From contig JAJEKV010000010.1 in assembly GCA_021234155.1 (NCBI GenBank), forward strand, positions 10,395,511 to 10,459,510: a DNA stretch of 64,000 nucleotides. The letters are read 5' to 3'. Position 1 is the first letter of the stretch. Every line of letters starts with the position of its first letter. The DNA comes from Isoetes taiwanensis (lineage: Eukaryota; Streptophyta; Lycopodiopsida; Isoetales; Isoetaceae). The notes beneath the pieces are model-generated. The model was given only the letters and a program-made list of their open reading frames with translations. It had not been told where the DNA came from and did no database searches. Positions 12,901-25,773 of the stretch are shown piece after piece. Both the position numbers and the translations under genes were made by a program.

Positions 12901-13385
12901 GCTGCGTAGATTTGAGCGTGCGACTATCGGTCAAACAATACCAATCATCGGTTCTTACATGCATTTGCCAAAGCTAAAGCTTTTCGCCATAGCTATGCTC
13001 GAGCCATAAGTAGCGGTGACGATGCTAGAACCTCCACGGCAGGAGCTCGGAGGATAAACGCAAGACCGAACTTGGAAATCATCTTTGGCCGTTCTTGGTA
13101 AACCTATAGCATAATGCTATCATGCCTTGGTCTTTTGATCCCGCCGGAGTAAGAAGGAATAGCGCTAAAACTCTTAGTGAACCTATAGCATAATCTTTGC
13201 CGGTTTCTATCATGCCTTGGTCTTTGATCCCGCGGAGTAAGAAGGAATAGCGGTAAAAAGCGTATTTGCGTTAACTCTCAACCCTAAGTTGAAAGATTGG
13301 CAAATCGTAACCCTAGGATAAAATGATTAAACCCGGTACCGCCGGATCTAGGGCGTGATCCATTACATAACATTATAATATAAGA
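9916..13385 (-). mobile_element. Helitron beta2
   Basis: 3470 bp. The left end CTAGTTACGGTG is the reverse of the beta 3' terminus; its hairpin reads CACGCGTTCGCTGGG, a CAG/CTG-type alteration of the normal sequence. The right end ...ATAATATAAGA is the reverse of 5' TCTTATATTAT. It shares AATGTGATCC and GCTATGCTC with beta3, against AATGCGATCC and GCTACGCTC in beta1 and beta5, so beta2 and beta3 are closest relatives. Confidence 0.88.
10808..13007 (-). pseudogene. mTERF-family gene fragment in beta2
   Basis: Same captured gene as in beta1, same strand and layout, with the main exon starting at MFAGRELSTHEIRETLL (11993) and the candidate first exon at 13007. The frame is broken in more places than in beta1, for example RVLKLPQKSAEK in place of LGFETSSKAAEK. 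These extra breaks sit at CAG/CTG sites. The in-frame TGA seen in beta1 reads as CGA here, which also fits the artefact (CAG to CGG on the plus strand). Confidence 0.7.
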
Positions 13386-13641
13386 TAGGAAAAGTGCCCG
13401 GCGTTCTTTCGGGCTTTTCATTGGATTAATTTCAAAACTTAATGAAGTTATAAACAAACATACTAATATAGAACCATATCTTAAAACCCCTTTCAAAGAT
13501 ATGTGCAATTGCAAGTGTTGCGAGAGAAGGCCCATTTGGAAATTTGGCACACTCAAATATTATGTTGGCCACGGGGAGCAAAACAACATTGTATTCGTAT
13601 TTAGTATGCCAAAGATTACTATATGATAATCGTGCTTGCTT

Positions 13642-13824
13642 TCAAAATGCCCTTATAGAACTTTGATAGGTACATATTTTGATGCCATATGCGATGACTG
13701 ATTTTGTTATGTGTTTCTCTAAGGCTTCAATTTCTTTTGCATATGTTGATTTGAATTTTTGCATACATAGGAGTATAAATTCCCTTAGTAAAGCATTCAA
13801 AGACTGCCATGCCTCACCATTCAT
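13642..13824 (-). pseudogene. unidentified exon-like ORF in gamma1
   Basis: A 60-codon minus-strand stretch (MNGEAWQSLNALLREFILLC...) that is identical in gamma2 (20318-20500). It lies near the Helitron 3' end and may be a later exon of the same captured gene as the exon starting at 16303. The helical, Leu/Lys/Glu-rich composition looks protein-like, but I cannot name a family. It could also be chance. Confidence 0.35.
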
Positions 13825-16208
13825 ATTATGCCAGCCTGATGAGCTTGTAAGGGGACTTAAATGAATGCACCTGCTCGTTTCATCATCTTGGCAGGATTAG
13901 GATTTGTGGCTTTCAAAGTACAGGGGTAAAATATCTGATAAACATATTTTGGCAATGCAATAACAAACTCTAGGCAACGAATGTGATGTAACAGCGCCAG
14001 TGTTCATTATATGTCTAAATGCATCACGAAGTTAAAACATCTAGGCCGTTGGATTTGTAGCTTGTTTTGCTTCACAACATCGCATTGTTGAATCCCTGTT
14101 TCTCTGTAGGCTATGGTGCAGGTATATACACGCCTAAGTAGAAATAGATGGGTCTAATTGGGAAATAGATTTGCCCATAAATGAGGGGGGCCAAGCTTCA
14201 GAAAAAAACGTTGCAGCTATAGTAGCTATTGCAAAGCTGCGTTATGCTCTTTGGACGTGTGCCATATGGAGCCACATTTACCATAGTACTGCAATCCACT
14301 GGTAAAATGCAATAACTTTGTTCTGCAATCTAAGCCTTCATCGAAGAACACATATAGACATGATACACAAATGAAATTAGCTTATCTTACATTGAACTCA
14401 AAATTGTATCTAATATTGCTACAGATTAGCCCCTTCCAGTTTTAATGATGGACAGTACCAATGTAGAAACCTGCAGCAAAATAAACAATCATCTGATCAA
14501 GCCCAATTGCTCTAACAAAAATATTGTTTGCATGAAAAATAAAATAAAAAACTTCCTAAGGGGAAAAATTCTCTTAAAATACTTTCTTCTTAATATCTAG
14601 ATGTGCTGCCTTCTAGAACATCCCTGCTACCTTGACTTTAACACTCGTTTGAAACTGCAAATAGAAACAACCTTCTGTATATTGGACAAATCCCAAAGTC
14701 TATAGAAATTTATTGAAAGGTTTTATTCCTTCAAGTTTTGCCAGCTCTCTAACATTGAAACTCTGCAGATGGCAGGGAAATGCTAATAGCATCCTGGAGG
14801 ACATCAGTCAAAGTATGTCCAAATGATTGCCATCAGTCAAAGTATGTCTAAATGATTGCACTAAATCTGCCAGAAATCTGGCTAGAAGAGTTACAGATAT
14901 AAGTACTACTTCCACAAATGCAAGGTAACCAAACAAATTCAAATAGAAGATAAAAAGAAGTGATAAATACAAAGCAAGCCAAACTCTAATATATGACGAA
15001 CCTTTCTATATTGCCCCTTTAGTTCCTCTCGTATGGAATCAAATGCCAAATTAAGGTGTTTGAATGTACCCCAAGACGACTGCCCCAAATGCAAGATAAG
15101 CAAACAAATCTAAACAGAAGACTACCATTAGATGCCTACCATGCGGGTGCATATCTACTTATGCCAGGCATTTATTCTGATTCTAGATTATGGGAGAAGG
15201 TGCATGCAGATGATGTTGGGGAAAAAAGCCATCCACAAATTAATATGCACCGTTTTAAAAACTTTAAATAGTCGGATGAAAGAAGCTGAATATGCACCAA
15301 GACATAACTTGGTTTTGCAGCAAATGTCAAATGAAAAAAAGGAAGATGTTTTTGTGTGAATATTGTGAAAAACTTGCAATGCATTAGGAATTGTTAGCAC
15401 CCATCTTAGTACAACTATCAGAGCAACATGATCTGGATAATCTGGAATCTGAGCTCATTACTTGGACAACGGGCATGATTTTGCCTCAAAAATTGCATAA
15501 AAATTTGATCTTACTACTATGGAGAAGTCATCAGACTTGACAGAATCTCATCCTCTAAGAGTCATAATAGAAACATAATGCAATCTCATCCTTAATTGGG
15601 ATTACATAATGCAAATTACAGACCAACACAGAGAAGGAAATCCGACAAATAAATTAATAAATCATGTGGTATAAGCATAGGAATCCGATAAGGGAATGGG
15701 AGAGCCCAGGATGAAATGCTTTACCATACATAGATAGAAAAAAAAAATTTGGAAAAACCGTATTGAGGGAATCCCCTTACAAAAAATACCGCAAAAATCT
15801 TCGTGAAATGGACCGCCATTCTTGAAAGCGGTGAGAACATGCCACTGGCTCTGCAAAATGCTGCTGAAATCCTCTACAAAATCCTCAAAATGCTGCGCAA
15901 ATCCTCTCCAAAATCTGCAAAACCTCTGCTAACAAAGGACATGCACGTGGCTCAAACTCCTGTTGCCTGAAGCCTGAAGAAAAAGAAAGCAGTTAAGAGA
16001 AAAAAGAGTGACAGATGGGAATCCAAAAGCAAACATGGATGTAAGATGGAAAATACCGTATCTTATGCGAACTCCTCTTATTGTAGCGATCGCTTTCCGC
16101 TTCAAGGCTCAGTAGATAGAAAGCACAAACCATGTGCGAAATGCCGAGACGGGTGAAGGATTTAACCAAAAATTGCAGATAGAAAAAAATGCAAAGAAAA
16201 ACTCTTAC

Positions 16209-16303
16209 CACGTTGAACCACAAATGGGACGACTCTGCTTTAGCAAGGGCTCTTGCGATTTAGAGTAAGTTTTGAAGAGGGATTTAAACTCCATTGATTC
16301 CAT
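16209..16303 (-). pseudogene. captured first coding exon of an unidentified gene (gamma1)
   Basis: Minus strand: ATG at 16303 opens MESMEFKSLFKTYSKSQEPL and runs about 30 codons to a good donor (GTAAGAG) at 16208. Upstream lies an A+T-rich, CT-rich leader consistent with a captured promoter and 5'UTR. A second candidate exon follows TTTTGCAG|AGCCAGTGGCATG near 15840-15865. The protein family was not recognised. Its orientation matches the Helitron. Confidence 0.45.
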
Positions 16304-16597
16304 CCCAGAAATAATGAAAGGTCGAGGAGGAGGAGGAATAATGAAAGTCAGAGCAGAAAATCCTATTCTATAACGGCTGCATCCGTTAGATTAGCCGGAA
16401 ATTATAGTGTCACAGCACTGATCCGCTTAGGGTTTGCCAAAAAAAAATGGATTGAAAAAGAAAACCTTCGAGGAAATTTTAGATGCCGGATTTTCAAATT
16501 TCTGATTACAAAATTTCGCTTTTTTGCCGGATTTCGATGTACACAGGCGGCCGGAAAAAGGAGGACACACCCCCCAAACACAATTTAAGTAAGTAGA

Positions 16598-19500
16598 CTA
16601 GTTACGGTGCCCAGCGTTGCTGGGCATAATTTGGGAACATGTAAATCTTTTGAACCTCTTTGTTTCTCCAATCGAGCTAATTGTTCCATAATTGTCTCTA
16701 GTGCTTTTTGTCTCTAATCAAGCTTCATGTTTCATAGCTATCTCTAGTGCTTTTTGTCTCTGCGCGCTCTTCTCTCTATATTTAGCTCAAGCAGCAGCAA
16801 GCTGCCGTTCGTTTTTAGCACATCACCTTGCCATTTTGTAATGGGATACTCAATAACGACACTATTATTGTTAGAGGTTGTGTATTGGTTTTGCTCTATT
16901 GTTTTTTACTTAAGGAAGCCTTAATATACATCCATGTCAAAGGTTGTGCTATGAATTTTATTGTCTGGTCTTTTTGTCAAAGGTCCATATTGCACAATCA
17001 ACATTACATCATAATTTATGTATTGTAGTCATCAAAATGTGTGTTCTTACGTTGCATTTATGTAAAAAAAACTACCAGGTCCAAAACCCAGTATTGAATT
17101 TTGAATTTCAAAGACCTTGGGGTTTCGTCCTCCCAAGGGACTTTCCTTCATTGATTCTCTATTCAGATTGGAGGAGTTTTTAATAATAAATATAGCTACC
17201 AACGACCGACAACAAAACATTCATGCGTTATGCGAACATTCATGCTTAACATACTTTGAACCATGAACCAAGTATGCTTTTGAGTGATCATTGGACTTCA
17301 GAGGTTTTATAATCTTGAATGCCAAGGCAAAACACGGGTGATGTATTTTCTGAACTGAACTGTTTTATTGTTCTCAATCAAATGAGATCTGTCCCACTTT
17401 GAAGAATTCATGTACATTTTGTTGCAAACAGTTATCATTTGATGTTTCAATTAAAACCAGCTCTTGCCAGGACAAAGGAATAAGAGCTCAATTATTGTAA
17501 CCATTGTAATCTTCTACATATCTGCATAGTGGCAAACTATTATCATATAACACTGCACAGATATTTGCTCCTTTATAAGCAAATGCAATGTTAATAAGCA
17601 AAAAATGAGTCCCCTTTCAGCTGTTCCCATACAGTTTGACATGAAGATGATTGTGGCTTTCTTGGCTTCTTTATGTCTTTTTTCCAGCTTCTTTTGGAAG
17701 ACTCTCTGAGCTGCTTAACATCCGATTCAGACTCCACCAATGGAACCCATGTTGTATAACAACAATGTCATATCTGGGTTTTATCCTATTCTCTAAACTA
17801 TAGCCAAAATACTGTGGGAAGTACTTTAACTCCCATTTTCTTCTTATGTTCCCATCAACATTTAATCCCAAAATTTGAGGGAATCTGCCAAGCATTAAGA
17901 TGACATCTTTATTACTGTAGCCCTGATCAAGTAGAAATTCAACTGAGGGTTTGATGTTCTCTTCTATGCTTAGGCCAAAGATTTGAGGATATAGCAGCAA
18001 TATGCTTCTTATATTAACCCAATGCTTTCAAAATAAGCAACCACTTTCTTCCATAACCAACAATATGAGGGAATTTAGTTAACACTCGTCCGACTTCTTA
18101 AGCTCGTTATTCCTGATTCTAGAAGAAAATTGACATTATCACAAATTTTCTAGTCACTATATGTGAGTATATGAGGAAACATCATCAGAATCTTTCTCCA
18201 AGAGTCCCTTTTGACACCTAAGCTTTCCAAATATCTGACAGTTGGCAGAAGGTTGAAGTTCACACTACATCCAAAAAACTGTGGCCGCCTCAAAACTATA
18301 TCTGGAATCTCTCAGGGATTGACTCCTAGATCCAGGCATAACTTAACAGCTGGTTTCATAGTTGCATCTACATTGTAGCCTGCGTAGATGAGGTACCGGG
18401 TGACAATGGAATGCACTTGCTCTGAGTTTACCCTAATGCTTTCAAGATATATGAGAGAAGCTCTGGGAACAGTTTTGACATCTCGAACAGCTTGAGGTTT
18501 TTGCAAAGCCTTGAAAGGGTTTACAAAAAGTTTCTCTGCAGCTTTTGAGGAAGTTTCAAAACCCAGAATATAATTAAGAGTGTTCTCTCCATGTTCAGTC
18601 TGCAAGTCTTCAAGATAGGAAAGCAATGTTTCACGAATCTCATGGGTTGATAGCTCTCTTCCTGCAAACATTTTGCATTAATGCTTTCAATGATCCAGGA
18701 ACATTGTAATCTTACACGATATTAACACCTTGTCTACATCATGCTTTTTCTAAAACTTCTCTTCTAACTTACAAAATATTATGTTTTTTGGTGGACTATA
18801 AGGTGCAAATACTTTTTACAACATTGTCTCTATGGATTGTGGATAAATAGTGACAGAACTTACCACACAGATACCGCATTCGATGACGCGAATGCATGAC
18901 ATATACCAAGTTGCAAGTTCACCTATGTTGAGCATTACATCTCAATATTTATAATAAACCTGAACATTTTAATGAGACTAACGCAAATTTGCATTGACTT
19001 GTAATTTAAAGAAATACCTGCTTTTAGGGAGCATTGCAACAGAAGCATCCTATGCGACTTTCAAAGTTGTCCTCATGCATCCTGATCTGTTTTACGTCAG
19101 CCAAAGATGACCAATATTTAGAAGTGGCTTACCAAAAACTATAACTGTAAAGAAGCATGCACTACACTGAAACATGCTATTGTGTTTCATTTGGTAAGGC
19201 CTCTAAATTCATAGACCACAAAATACTTGTTGTCAAGACTTAATAACACGTCTACTTTATATAACCGATTAAATCCAACAAAAGCAACAGAATAAAAAGC
19301 AACGATGAATATAAAACACAGTTATAGAAGAAGAGTCAGGCAAGTAGCTCAAAAAATAATCTTACCAAGAAAAAGAGTTGTTATATTTGCAGAATGGAAG
19401 CCTGTATTATGTGTACAAAGGATGCTTACCTAGTGCAAATGTGATCCATCCCGATCTTGCACTGCCTCCACTACTATCCAAACCCATAACCTCGAAAACC

Positions 19501-20064
19501 CGTGCCTCCAGACTCTGGACTTCTATCATAAACTCTCTGACAAACCCTCCAAAGGCTCATCTTTGTATGCGCTATCTGCTTGCGTAGATTTGAGCGTTGC
19601 AGCTATCGGTCAAACAATACCAATCATCGGTTCTTACATGCCCGCTGCCAAAGCTAAAGCTTTCGCCATAGCTATGCTCAGAGCCATAAGTAGCAGCTGA
19701 CGATGCTAGAACCTCCACGGCAGGAGCTCAGAGGATAAACGCAAGACCGGAACTTGGAAATCATGCTGGCCGTTCTTGGTAAACCTATAGCATAATGCTA
19801 TCATGCCTTGGTCTTTTGATCCTGCCGGAGTAAGAAGGAATAGCGCTAAAACTCTTAGTGAACCTATAGCATAATGCTGTCGGTTTCTATCATGCCTTGG
19901 TCTTTGATCCTGCCGGAGTAAGAAGGAATAGCGGTAAAACTGTGTTGCGTTAACTCTCAACCCTAAGTTCGAAAGATTGGCAAATCGTAACCCTAGGATA
20001 AAATGATTAAACCCCAGCCGTCGGATCTAGGGCGTGATCCATTACATAACATTATAATATAAGA
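16598..20064 (-). mobile_element. Helitron beta3
   Basis: 3467 bp with a clean sequence. The left end CTAGTTACGGT is followed by an intact GCCCAGCGTTGCTGGGC hairpin (about 16608-16624). The right 5' end abuts TAGGAAAAG of gamma2 as ...ATAAGA|TAGG. With beta1 and beta5 it is a reference copy for the family. Confidence 0.9.
17488..19687 (-). pseudogene. mTERF-family gene fragment in beta3
   Basis: Same fragment as beta1. The main exon opens at MFAGRELSTHEIRETLL (18671) and the C-terminal part begins at MLLYPQIFGLS (18000). It carries IKPRYD where beta1 has IKRRYD. Extra breaks: VTRYLIYAGYN replaces VTRVPHLAGYN (a shift near 18390), and the C-terminus is shifted after EAGKK (17671) by one extra T. 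The shared TGA after LGVNP and TAG after TYSD are present. Confidence 0.8.
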
Positions 20065-20317
20065 TAGGAAAAGTGCCCAGCGTTGCTGGGCTTTTCATTG
20101 GATTAATTTCAAAACTTAATGAAGTTATAAACAAACATACTAATATAGAACCATATCTTAAAAACCCCTTTCAGCATATGTGCAATTGCAAGTGTTGCGA
20201 GAGAAGGCCCATTTGGAAATTTGGCACACTCAAATATTATGTTGGCCACGGGAGCAAAACAACATTGTATTCGTATTTAGTATGCCAAAGATTACTATAT
20301 GATAATCGTGCTTGCTT

Positions 20318-20500
20318 TCAAAATGCCCTTATAGAACTTTGATAGGTACATATTTTGATGCCATATGCGATGACTGATTTTGTTATGTGTTTCTCTAAGG
20401 CTTCAATTTCTTTTGCATATGTTGATTTGAATTTTTGCATACATAGGAGTATAAATTCCCTTAGTAAAGCATTCAAAGACTGCCATGCCTCACCATTCAT
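20318..20500 (-). pseudogene. unidentified exon-like ORF in gamma2
   Basis: Identical 60-codon ORF to that at 13642-13824 in gamma1. The family is unknown. Identity between two copies only reflects recent duplication and is not evidence of selection. Confidence 0.35.
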
Positions 20501-22851
20501 ATTATGCCAGCCTGATGAGCTTGTAAGGGGACTTAAATGAATGCACCTGCTCGTTTCATCATCTTGGCAGGATTAGGATTTGTGGCTTTCAAAGTACAGG
20601 GGTAAAATATCTGATAAACATATTTTGGCAATGCAATAACAAACTCTAGGCAACGAATGTGATGTAAAATGTTGTTCATTATATGTCTAAATGCATCACG
20701 AAGTTAAAACATCTAGGCCGTTGGATTTGTAGCTTGTTTTGCTTCACAACATCGCATTGTTGAATCCCTGTTTCTCCGTAGGCTATGGTGCAGGTATATA
20801 CACGCCTAAGTAGAAATAGATGGGTCTAATTGGGAAATAGATTTGCCCATAAATGAGGGGGGCCAAGCTTCAGAAAAAAACGTTGCAGCTATAGTAGCTA
20901 TTGCAAAGCTGCGTTATGCTCTTTGGACGTGTGCCATATGGAGCCACATTTACCATAGTACTGCAATCCACTGGTAAAATGCAATAACTTTGTTCTGCAA
21001 TCTAAGCCTTCATCGAAGAACACATATAGACATGATACACAAATGAAATTAGCTTATCTTACATTGAACTCAAAATTGTATCTAATATTGCTACAGATTA
21101 GCCCCTTCCAGTTTTAATGATGGACAGTACCAATGTAGAAACCTGCAGCAAAATAAACAATCATCTGATCAAGCCCAAATGCTCTAACAAAAATATTGTT
21201 TGCATGAAAAATAAAATAAAAAACTTCCTAAGGGGAAAAATTCTCTTAAAATACTTTCTTCTTAATATCTAGATGTGCTGCCTTCTAGAACATCCCTGCT
21301 ACCTTGACTTTAACACTCGTTTGAAACTGCAAATAGAAACAACCTTCTGTATATTGGACAAATCCCAAAGTCTATAGAAATTTATTGAAAGGTTTTATTC
21401 CTTCAAGTTTTGCCAGCTCTCTAACATTGAAACTCTGCAGATGGCAGGGAAATGCTAATAGCATCCTGGAGGACATCAGTCAAAGTATGTCCAAATGATT
21501 GCCATCAGTCAAAGTATGTCTAAATGATTGCACTAAATCTGCCGAAAACTTGGCTAGAAGAGTTACAGATATAAGTACTACTTCCACAAATGCAAGGTAA
21601 CCAAACAAATTCAAATAGAAGATAAAAAGAAGTGATAAATACAAAGCAAGCCAAACTCTAATATATGACGAACCTTTCTATATTGCCCCTTTAGTTCCTC
21701 TCGTATGGAATCAAATGCCAAATTAAGGTGTTTGAATGTACCCCAAGACGACTGCCCCAAATGCAAGATAAGCAAACAAATCTAAACAGAAGACTACCAT
21801 TAGATGCCTACCATGCGGGTGCATATTAATTTGTGGATGGCTTTTTTCCCCAACATCATCTGCATGCACCTTCTCCCATAATCTAGAATCAGAACTATTT
21901 AAAAACTTTAAATAGTCGGATGAAAGAAGCTGAATATGCACCAAGACATAACTTGGTTTTGCAGCAAATGTCAAATGAAAAAAAGGAAGATGTTTTTGTG
22001 TGAATATTGTGAAAAACTTGCAATGCATTAGGAATTGTTAGCACCCATCTTAGTACAACTATCAGAGCAACATGATCTGGATAATCTGGAATCTGAGCTC
22101 ATTACTTGGACAACGGGCATGATTTTGCCTCAAAAATTGCATAAAAATTTGATCTTACTACTATGGAGAAGTCATCAGACTTGACAGAATCTCATCCTCT
22201 AAGAGTCATAATAGAAACATAATGCAATCTCATCCTTAATTGGGATTACATAATGCAAATTACAGACCAACACAGAGAAGGAAATCCGATAAATAAATTA
22301 ATAAATCATGTGGTATAAGCATAGGAATCCGATAAGGGAATGGGAGAGCCCAGGATGAAATGCTTTACCATAATAGAACAAAAAAAAAAGCTGGAAAAAC
22401 CGTATTGAGGGAATCCCCCTTACAAAAAATACCTGCAAAAATCTTCAGAAATGGACTGCCATTCTTCGAGCAGGTGAGAACATGCCACTGGCTCTGCAAA
22501 ATGCTGCTGAAATCCTCTACAAAATCCTCAAAATGCTGCGCAAATCCTCTCCAAAATCTGCAAAACCTCTGCTAACAAAGGACATGCACGTGGCTCAAAC
22601 TCCCGTTGTTCAAGCCCCAAGAAAAAAGAAAGCAGTTAAGAGAAAAAAGAGTGACAGATGGGAATCCAAAAGCAAACATGGATGTAAGATGGAAAATACC
22701 GTATCTTATGCGAACTCCTCTTATTGTAGCGACTGCTCTGCTTCAAGGCCTGTAGATAGAAAGCACAAACCATGTGCCGAAATGCCAGAGACGGGTGAAG
22801 GATTTAACCAAAAATTGCAGATAGAAAAAAAATGCAAAGAAAAACTCTTAC

Positions 22852-22943
22852 CACAGTGAACCACAGCGACGACTCTGCTTTAGCAAGGGCTCTTGCGATT
22901 TAGAGTAAGTTTTGAAGAGGGATTTAAACTCCATTGATTCCAT
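22852..22943 (-). pseudogene. captured first coding exon of an unidentified gene (gamma2)
   Basis: Same exon as in gamma1 (16209-16303): MESMEFKSLFKTYSKSQEPL from ATG 22943, ending at a GTAAGAG donor. The following candidate exon is 22425-22490 on the minus strand (acceptor TTTTGCAG, then QWHVLTCSKNG). The family was not recognised. The plus-strand ORF at 22482-22859 overlaps these exons antisense and is regarded as a shadow. Confidence 0.45.
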
Positions 22944-23237
22944 CCCAGAAATAATGAAAGGTCGAGGAGGAGGAGGAATAATGAAAGTCAGAGCAGAAAA
23001 TCCTATTCTATAACGGCTGCATCCGTTAGATTAGCCGGAAATTATAGTGTCACAGCACTGATCCGCTTAGGGTTTGCCAAAAAAAAATGGATTGAAAAAG
23101 AAAACCTTCGAGGAAATTTTAGATGCCGGATTTTCAAATTTCTGATTCCAAAATTTCGCTTTTTTGCCGGATTTCGATGTACACAGGCGGCCGGAAAAAG
23201 GAGGACACACCCCCCAAACACAATTTAAGTAAGTAGA

Positions 23238-25773
23238 TAGGAAAAGTGCCCAGCGTTGCTCGTCTTTTCATTGGATTAATTTCAAAACTTAATGAAGTTA
23301 TGGTCATTAGAAAGAATGGGCTTTCCTTATAAATTAAAGTTTGAAATTGTTCCTTTAAAATGTTTATTTATTATGCTTGAAGCTTAAATACAACTTTCAA
23401 AGTTTTAAAATATTAAGATCGATCAGTTTGTTGCACTAAATATATTAATTTTGATATTAGATTGTATCCTATGCAATTCTTATCATGGCCTAACCTGTTT
23501 GCAGTTCCGTAAGGCCATTTTGCATCTGCATAGATAGTATTTAGGCAGTGTTTAAATATGGGCCAAACTCTCCTATGCCAAACCGTAAAATGAAAATACT
23601 ACAACATGATTTTGCTCATATATCTTAAACATGCAAAATCATGTTAGAGAATTGTTTGGTGTGCAAAACTGTAAAATGAAAATACTACAACACGATTTTG
23701 CTCACATATCTTAAACATGCATATAGTTTAATAGTGCACGTAATAAAAACATTATAAGGTTAATCTTTTTGTTCAAGATTATGTCATGGAGGAACTTTGT
23801 CATGTTATAAGGCATGATATGATTTCATGCATACTTATTCTTTATAAAATTTCTCAAAATATGCTCTCTTACTACTACACTTTATAACGGTTTCTCAACT
23901 TAATTCCATTTTTTATTGCTTTTGTCCGTGTATAAGTTATGAGCTTTTCGCATTACTTGGCCGCATTCCTTTAGTTGCTCAAACGGGCTACTTTAATTTG
24001 TGCTTAACCTGACATTAGTTTGTGGCTCACATTTCTTACCATGCAGAAGCGACGTGAATATAGGTAATATTATGAATGCTCAAGGAAGGCCCACTTCTTA
24101 AATATCTCAGGGACATCCCTCCATTCAGCATGTCAAGAGTTGCAAAGAGTATACATGGACCGGGAGTATCAATTTGAGACATATCAAATGTTGATAGATA
24201 GTTGGGATTGTGACGTGTATACGTGGACCTCTATTAGAATTCAATTATTTGTTAATAAAGAACTTGTGTTTTGGACCATGTTCTAAGACTGAGAAGTCAT
24301 AGAAGAAAACATATTGGTAATTCCAATTTATTTATGTGTGCGGTCAAAGACATATATCATTCCATCCAAAGGGACAATTTTGATATTTTGTCTGCTATAC
24401 ATATCTTCTTCCACGTTTCAATGCTTGTCTTTAACTTGCAAAGACCAGACTGATTTACATGCTCAAGCTGGTATAACAAAATCCTGGTAAGAATATCCAC
24501 CCATACCGTAATCTGATGTTACAAATGCCAGAGCTATATCATGTTATAGAAGAAGTTGCAGCAGATGCATGCTATAGAACAGACGTCACTTATTAAGATA
24601 CCTTTGGCACAGAAAAACATAAAATTTCTACTAAATGCTTGTTGTCCATCTAGGTCAGAATGTTCTTTAAACCTCCCGGTTTGAAGAGCCATGAGAGCTA
24701 CTTTCATACACCTTTTCATGTGAAGAAAAGAATTCTCGAGACCTTCGTAAACATGTGTTTTCGATCATTTTATTATAAAAGTTTTTGGCAAAGATACATG
24801 GTCTGCCAAAGTAGATGTATAAAAACAAAAATTTGCACTTGCTAGTGTTACAAGCTAGTTACCTGAAGGCATATCCAGGTCTCACAAAGGACTGGAAGTG
24901 AAACTTGAGTCTTCCACGTGAGTCCATACTTTTTGCACTCTCACAGCATCAAATCCACGCTTTTACTGCGTGTAAACACAAGAATTGTTATAGCAACATA
25001 GCCTAATGGTGGTATTGCCGAGTTATCTCTTCGATATCTTCCCATAAAAGTGAGAAAAAGTAATGCTCCGGTAGGTGGGATACCAATACCAAATAACATT
25101 AAGACATGAAGTTGTTGTTTGCCAACCTGAAGTAGTATTTTCTTCTTTATTGCGCAGCAAAGTCATTTATTAGAAATTCTTGAGGAAGGAAGTGAGAAAA
25201 GCTTCGAAAAGAATGGTTTCTCTCAGGTTGATCTTTTCACAACCGCCAAACATAAAAAAACATGATGAAGTTAATAGTCAAGCTCCGTATTACGTCAAAT
25301 TGTTGTAAATCTGAATATATAAATTTCAAACATAGTTATTAAATAACTTTGTGGAAACATGCTTTGTTCTTTCTTCTGAAAATGTTCATTTTGCCTATCA
25401 AGTATGGGTAGCATTTTTTTCTGTACCAAGGTCTTTAAGTAAGAAAAAGTTCTCTCCTTGCTGCCATTCTTATCCTATCAATCCCTATCTTACTAAACAA
25501 TCGCCTAACGAGTAAAGGTATACTTCCTACCTTTGTGCCAACCTCCTTCTCCACCCTTTGCACATACTCAACAAATATGTCAGATTGCTTAGTATTGGTC
25601 AGAAAAATTCTTAGGTGCAATCAAGATCCACAGGCCAAAGCACGCTTCCCAGAAAATGGAACCCAGAGCTCAGACATTTCTTCTGCTTTGTATTTAAGGA
25701 AGTTAATTTCAGCATATCCAGGAGACTCCCCTTCGGAAAATGGTCCATCAAAATCATAAACTTCTAAATGAGA
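23238..25773 (-). mobile_element. Helitron alpha3
   Basis: 2536 bp. The left end TAGGAAAAGTGCCCAGCGTTG continues as CTCGTC instead of CTGGGC, so the hairpin is damaged at a CTG. The right end AAATGAGA abuts CTAG of beta4. It shares GTCAAAGACATATATC with alpha4. Moderate CAG/CTG-site alteration is present. Confidence 0.87.
24870..25750 (-). pseudogene. C2/GRAM-domain protein fragment in alpha3
   Basis: The most readable piece is 25435-25620 on the minus strand: LHLRIFLTNTKQSDIFVEYV then QRVEKEVGTKVGSIP, which corresponds to the conserved segment before GRAM in the At1g03370 family (LHLRIFLNNT... and MEKEVGKK). The GRAM segment follows in 24890-25110 but is disturbed. An in-frame TGA immediately precedes LHLRIFL in all alpha copies. 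Confidence 0.62.

Larger units (their letters stand above)
13386..16597 (-). mobile_element. Helitron gamma1
   Basis: 3212 bp. The left 3' terminus has the same 67 bp or so as alpha (to ...AATGAAGTTAT) and then diverges completely. The right 5' end is TCTACTTACTTAAATTG on the minus strand and abuts the CTAG of beta3. The hairpin is altered here (GCCCGGCGTTCTTTCGGGC), again at CAG/CTG positions. The body is unrelated to alpha or beta. Confidence 0.87.
20065..23237 (-). mobile_element. Helitron gamma2
   Basis: 3173 bp, second copy of gamma, about 40 bp shorter than gamma1. The left hairpin is intact. The right 5' end (TCTACTTACTT on the minus strand) abuts TAGGAAAAG of alpha3. It differs from gamma1 by a small inversion at 21818-21894 and by a short change near 20665 (TGTAAAATGTTGTTC versus TGTAACAGCGCCAGTGTTC). 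Confidence 0.88.

Noticed and set aside
9916-13385. RIP-like or deamination mutation of beta2
   Set aside because: Changes are mainly indels and scrambles at CAG/CTG, not C-to-T or G-to-A transitions.
22482-22859. 125-codon plus-strand ORF in gamma2 (Lys-rich)
   Set aside because: It runs antisense across captured exons and introns on the minus strand and is broken in gamma1; probably a shadow.
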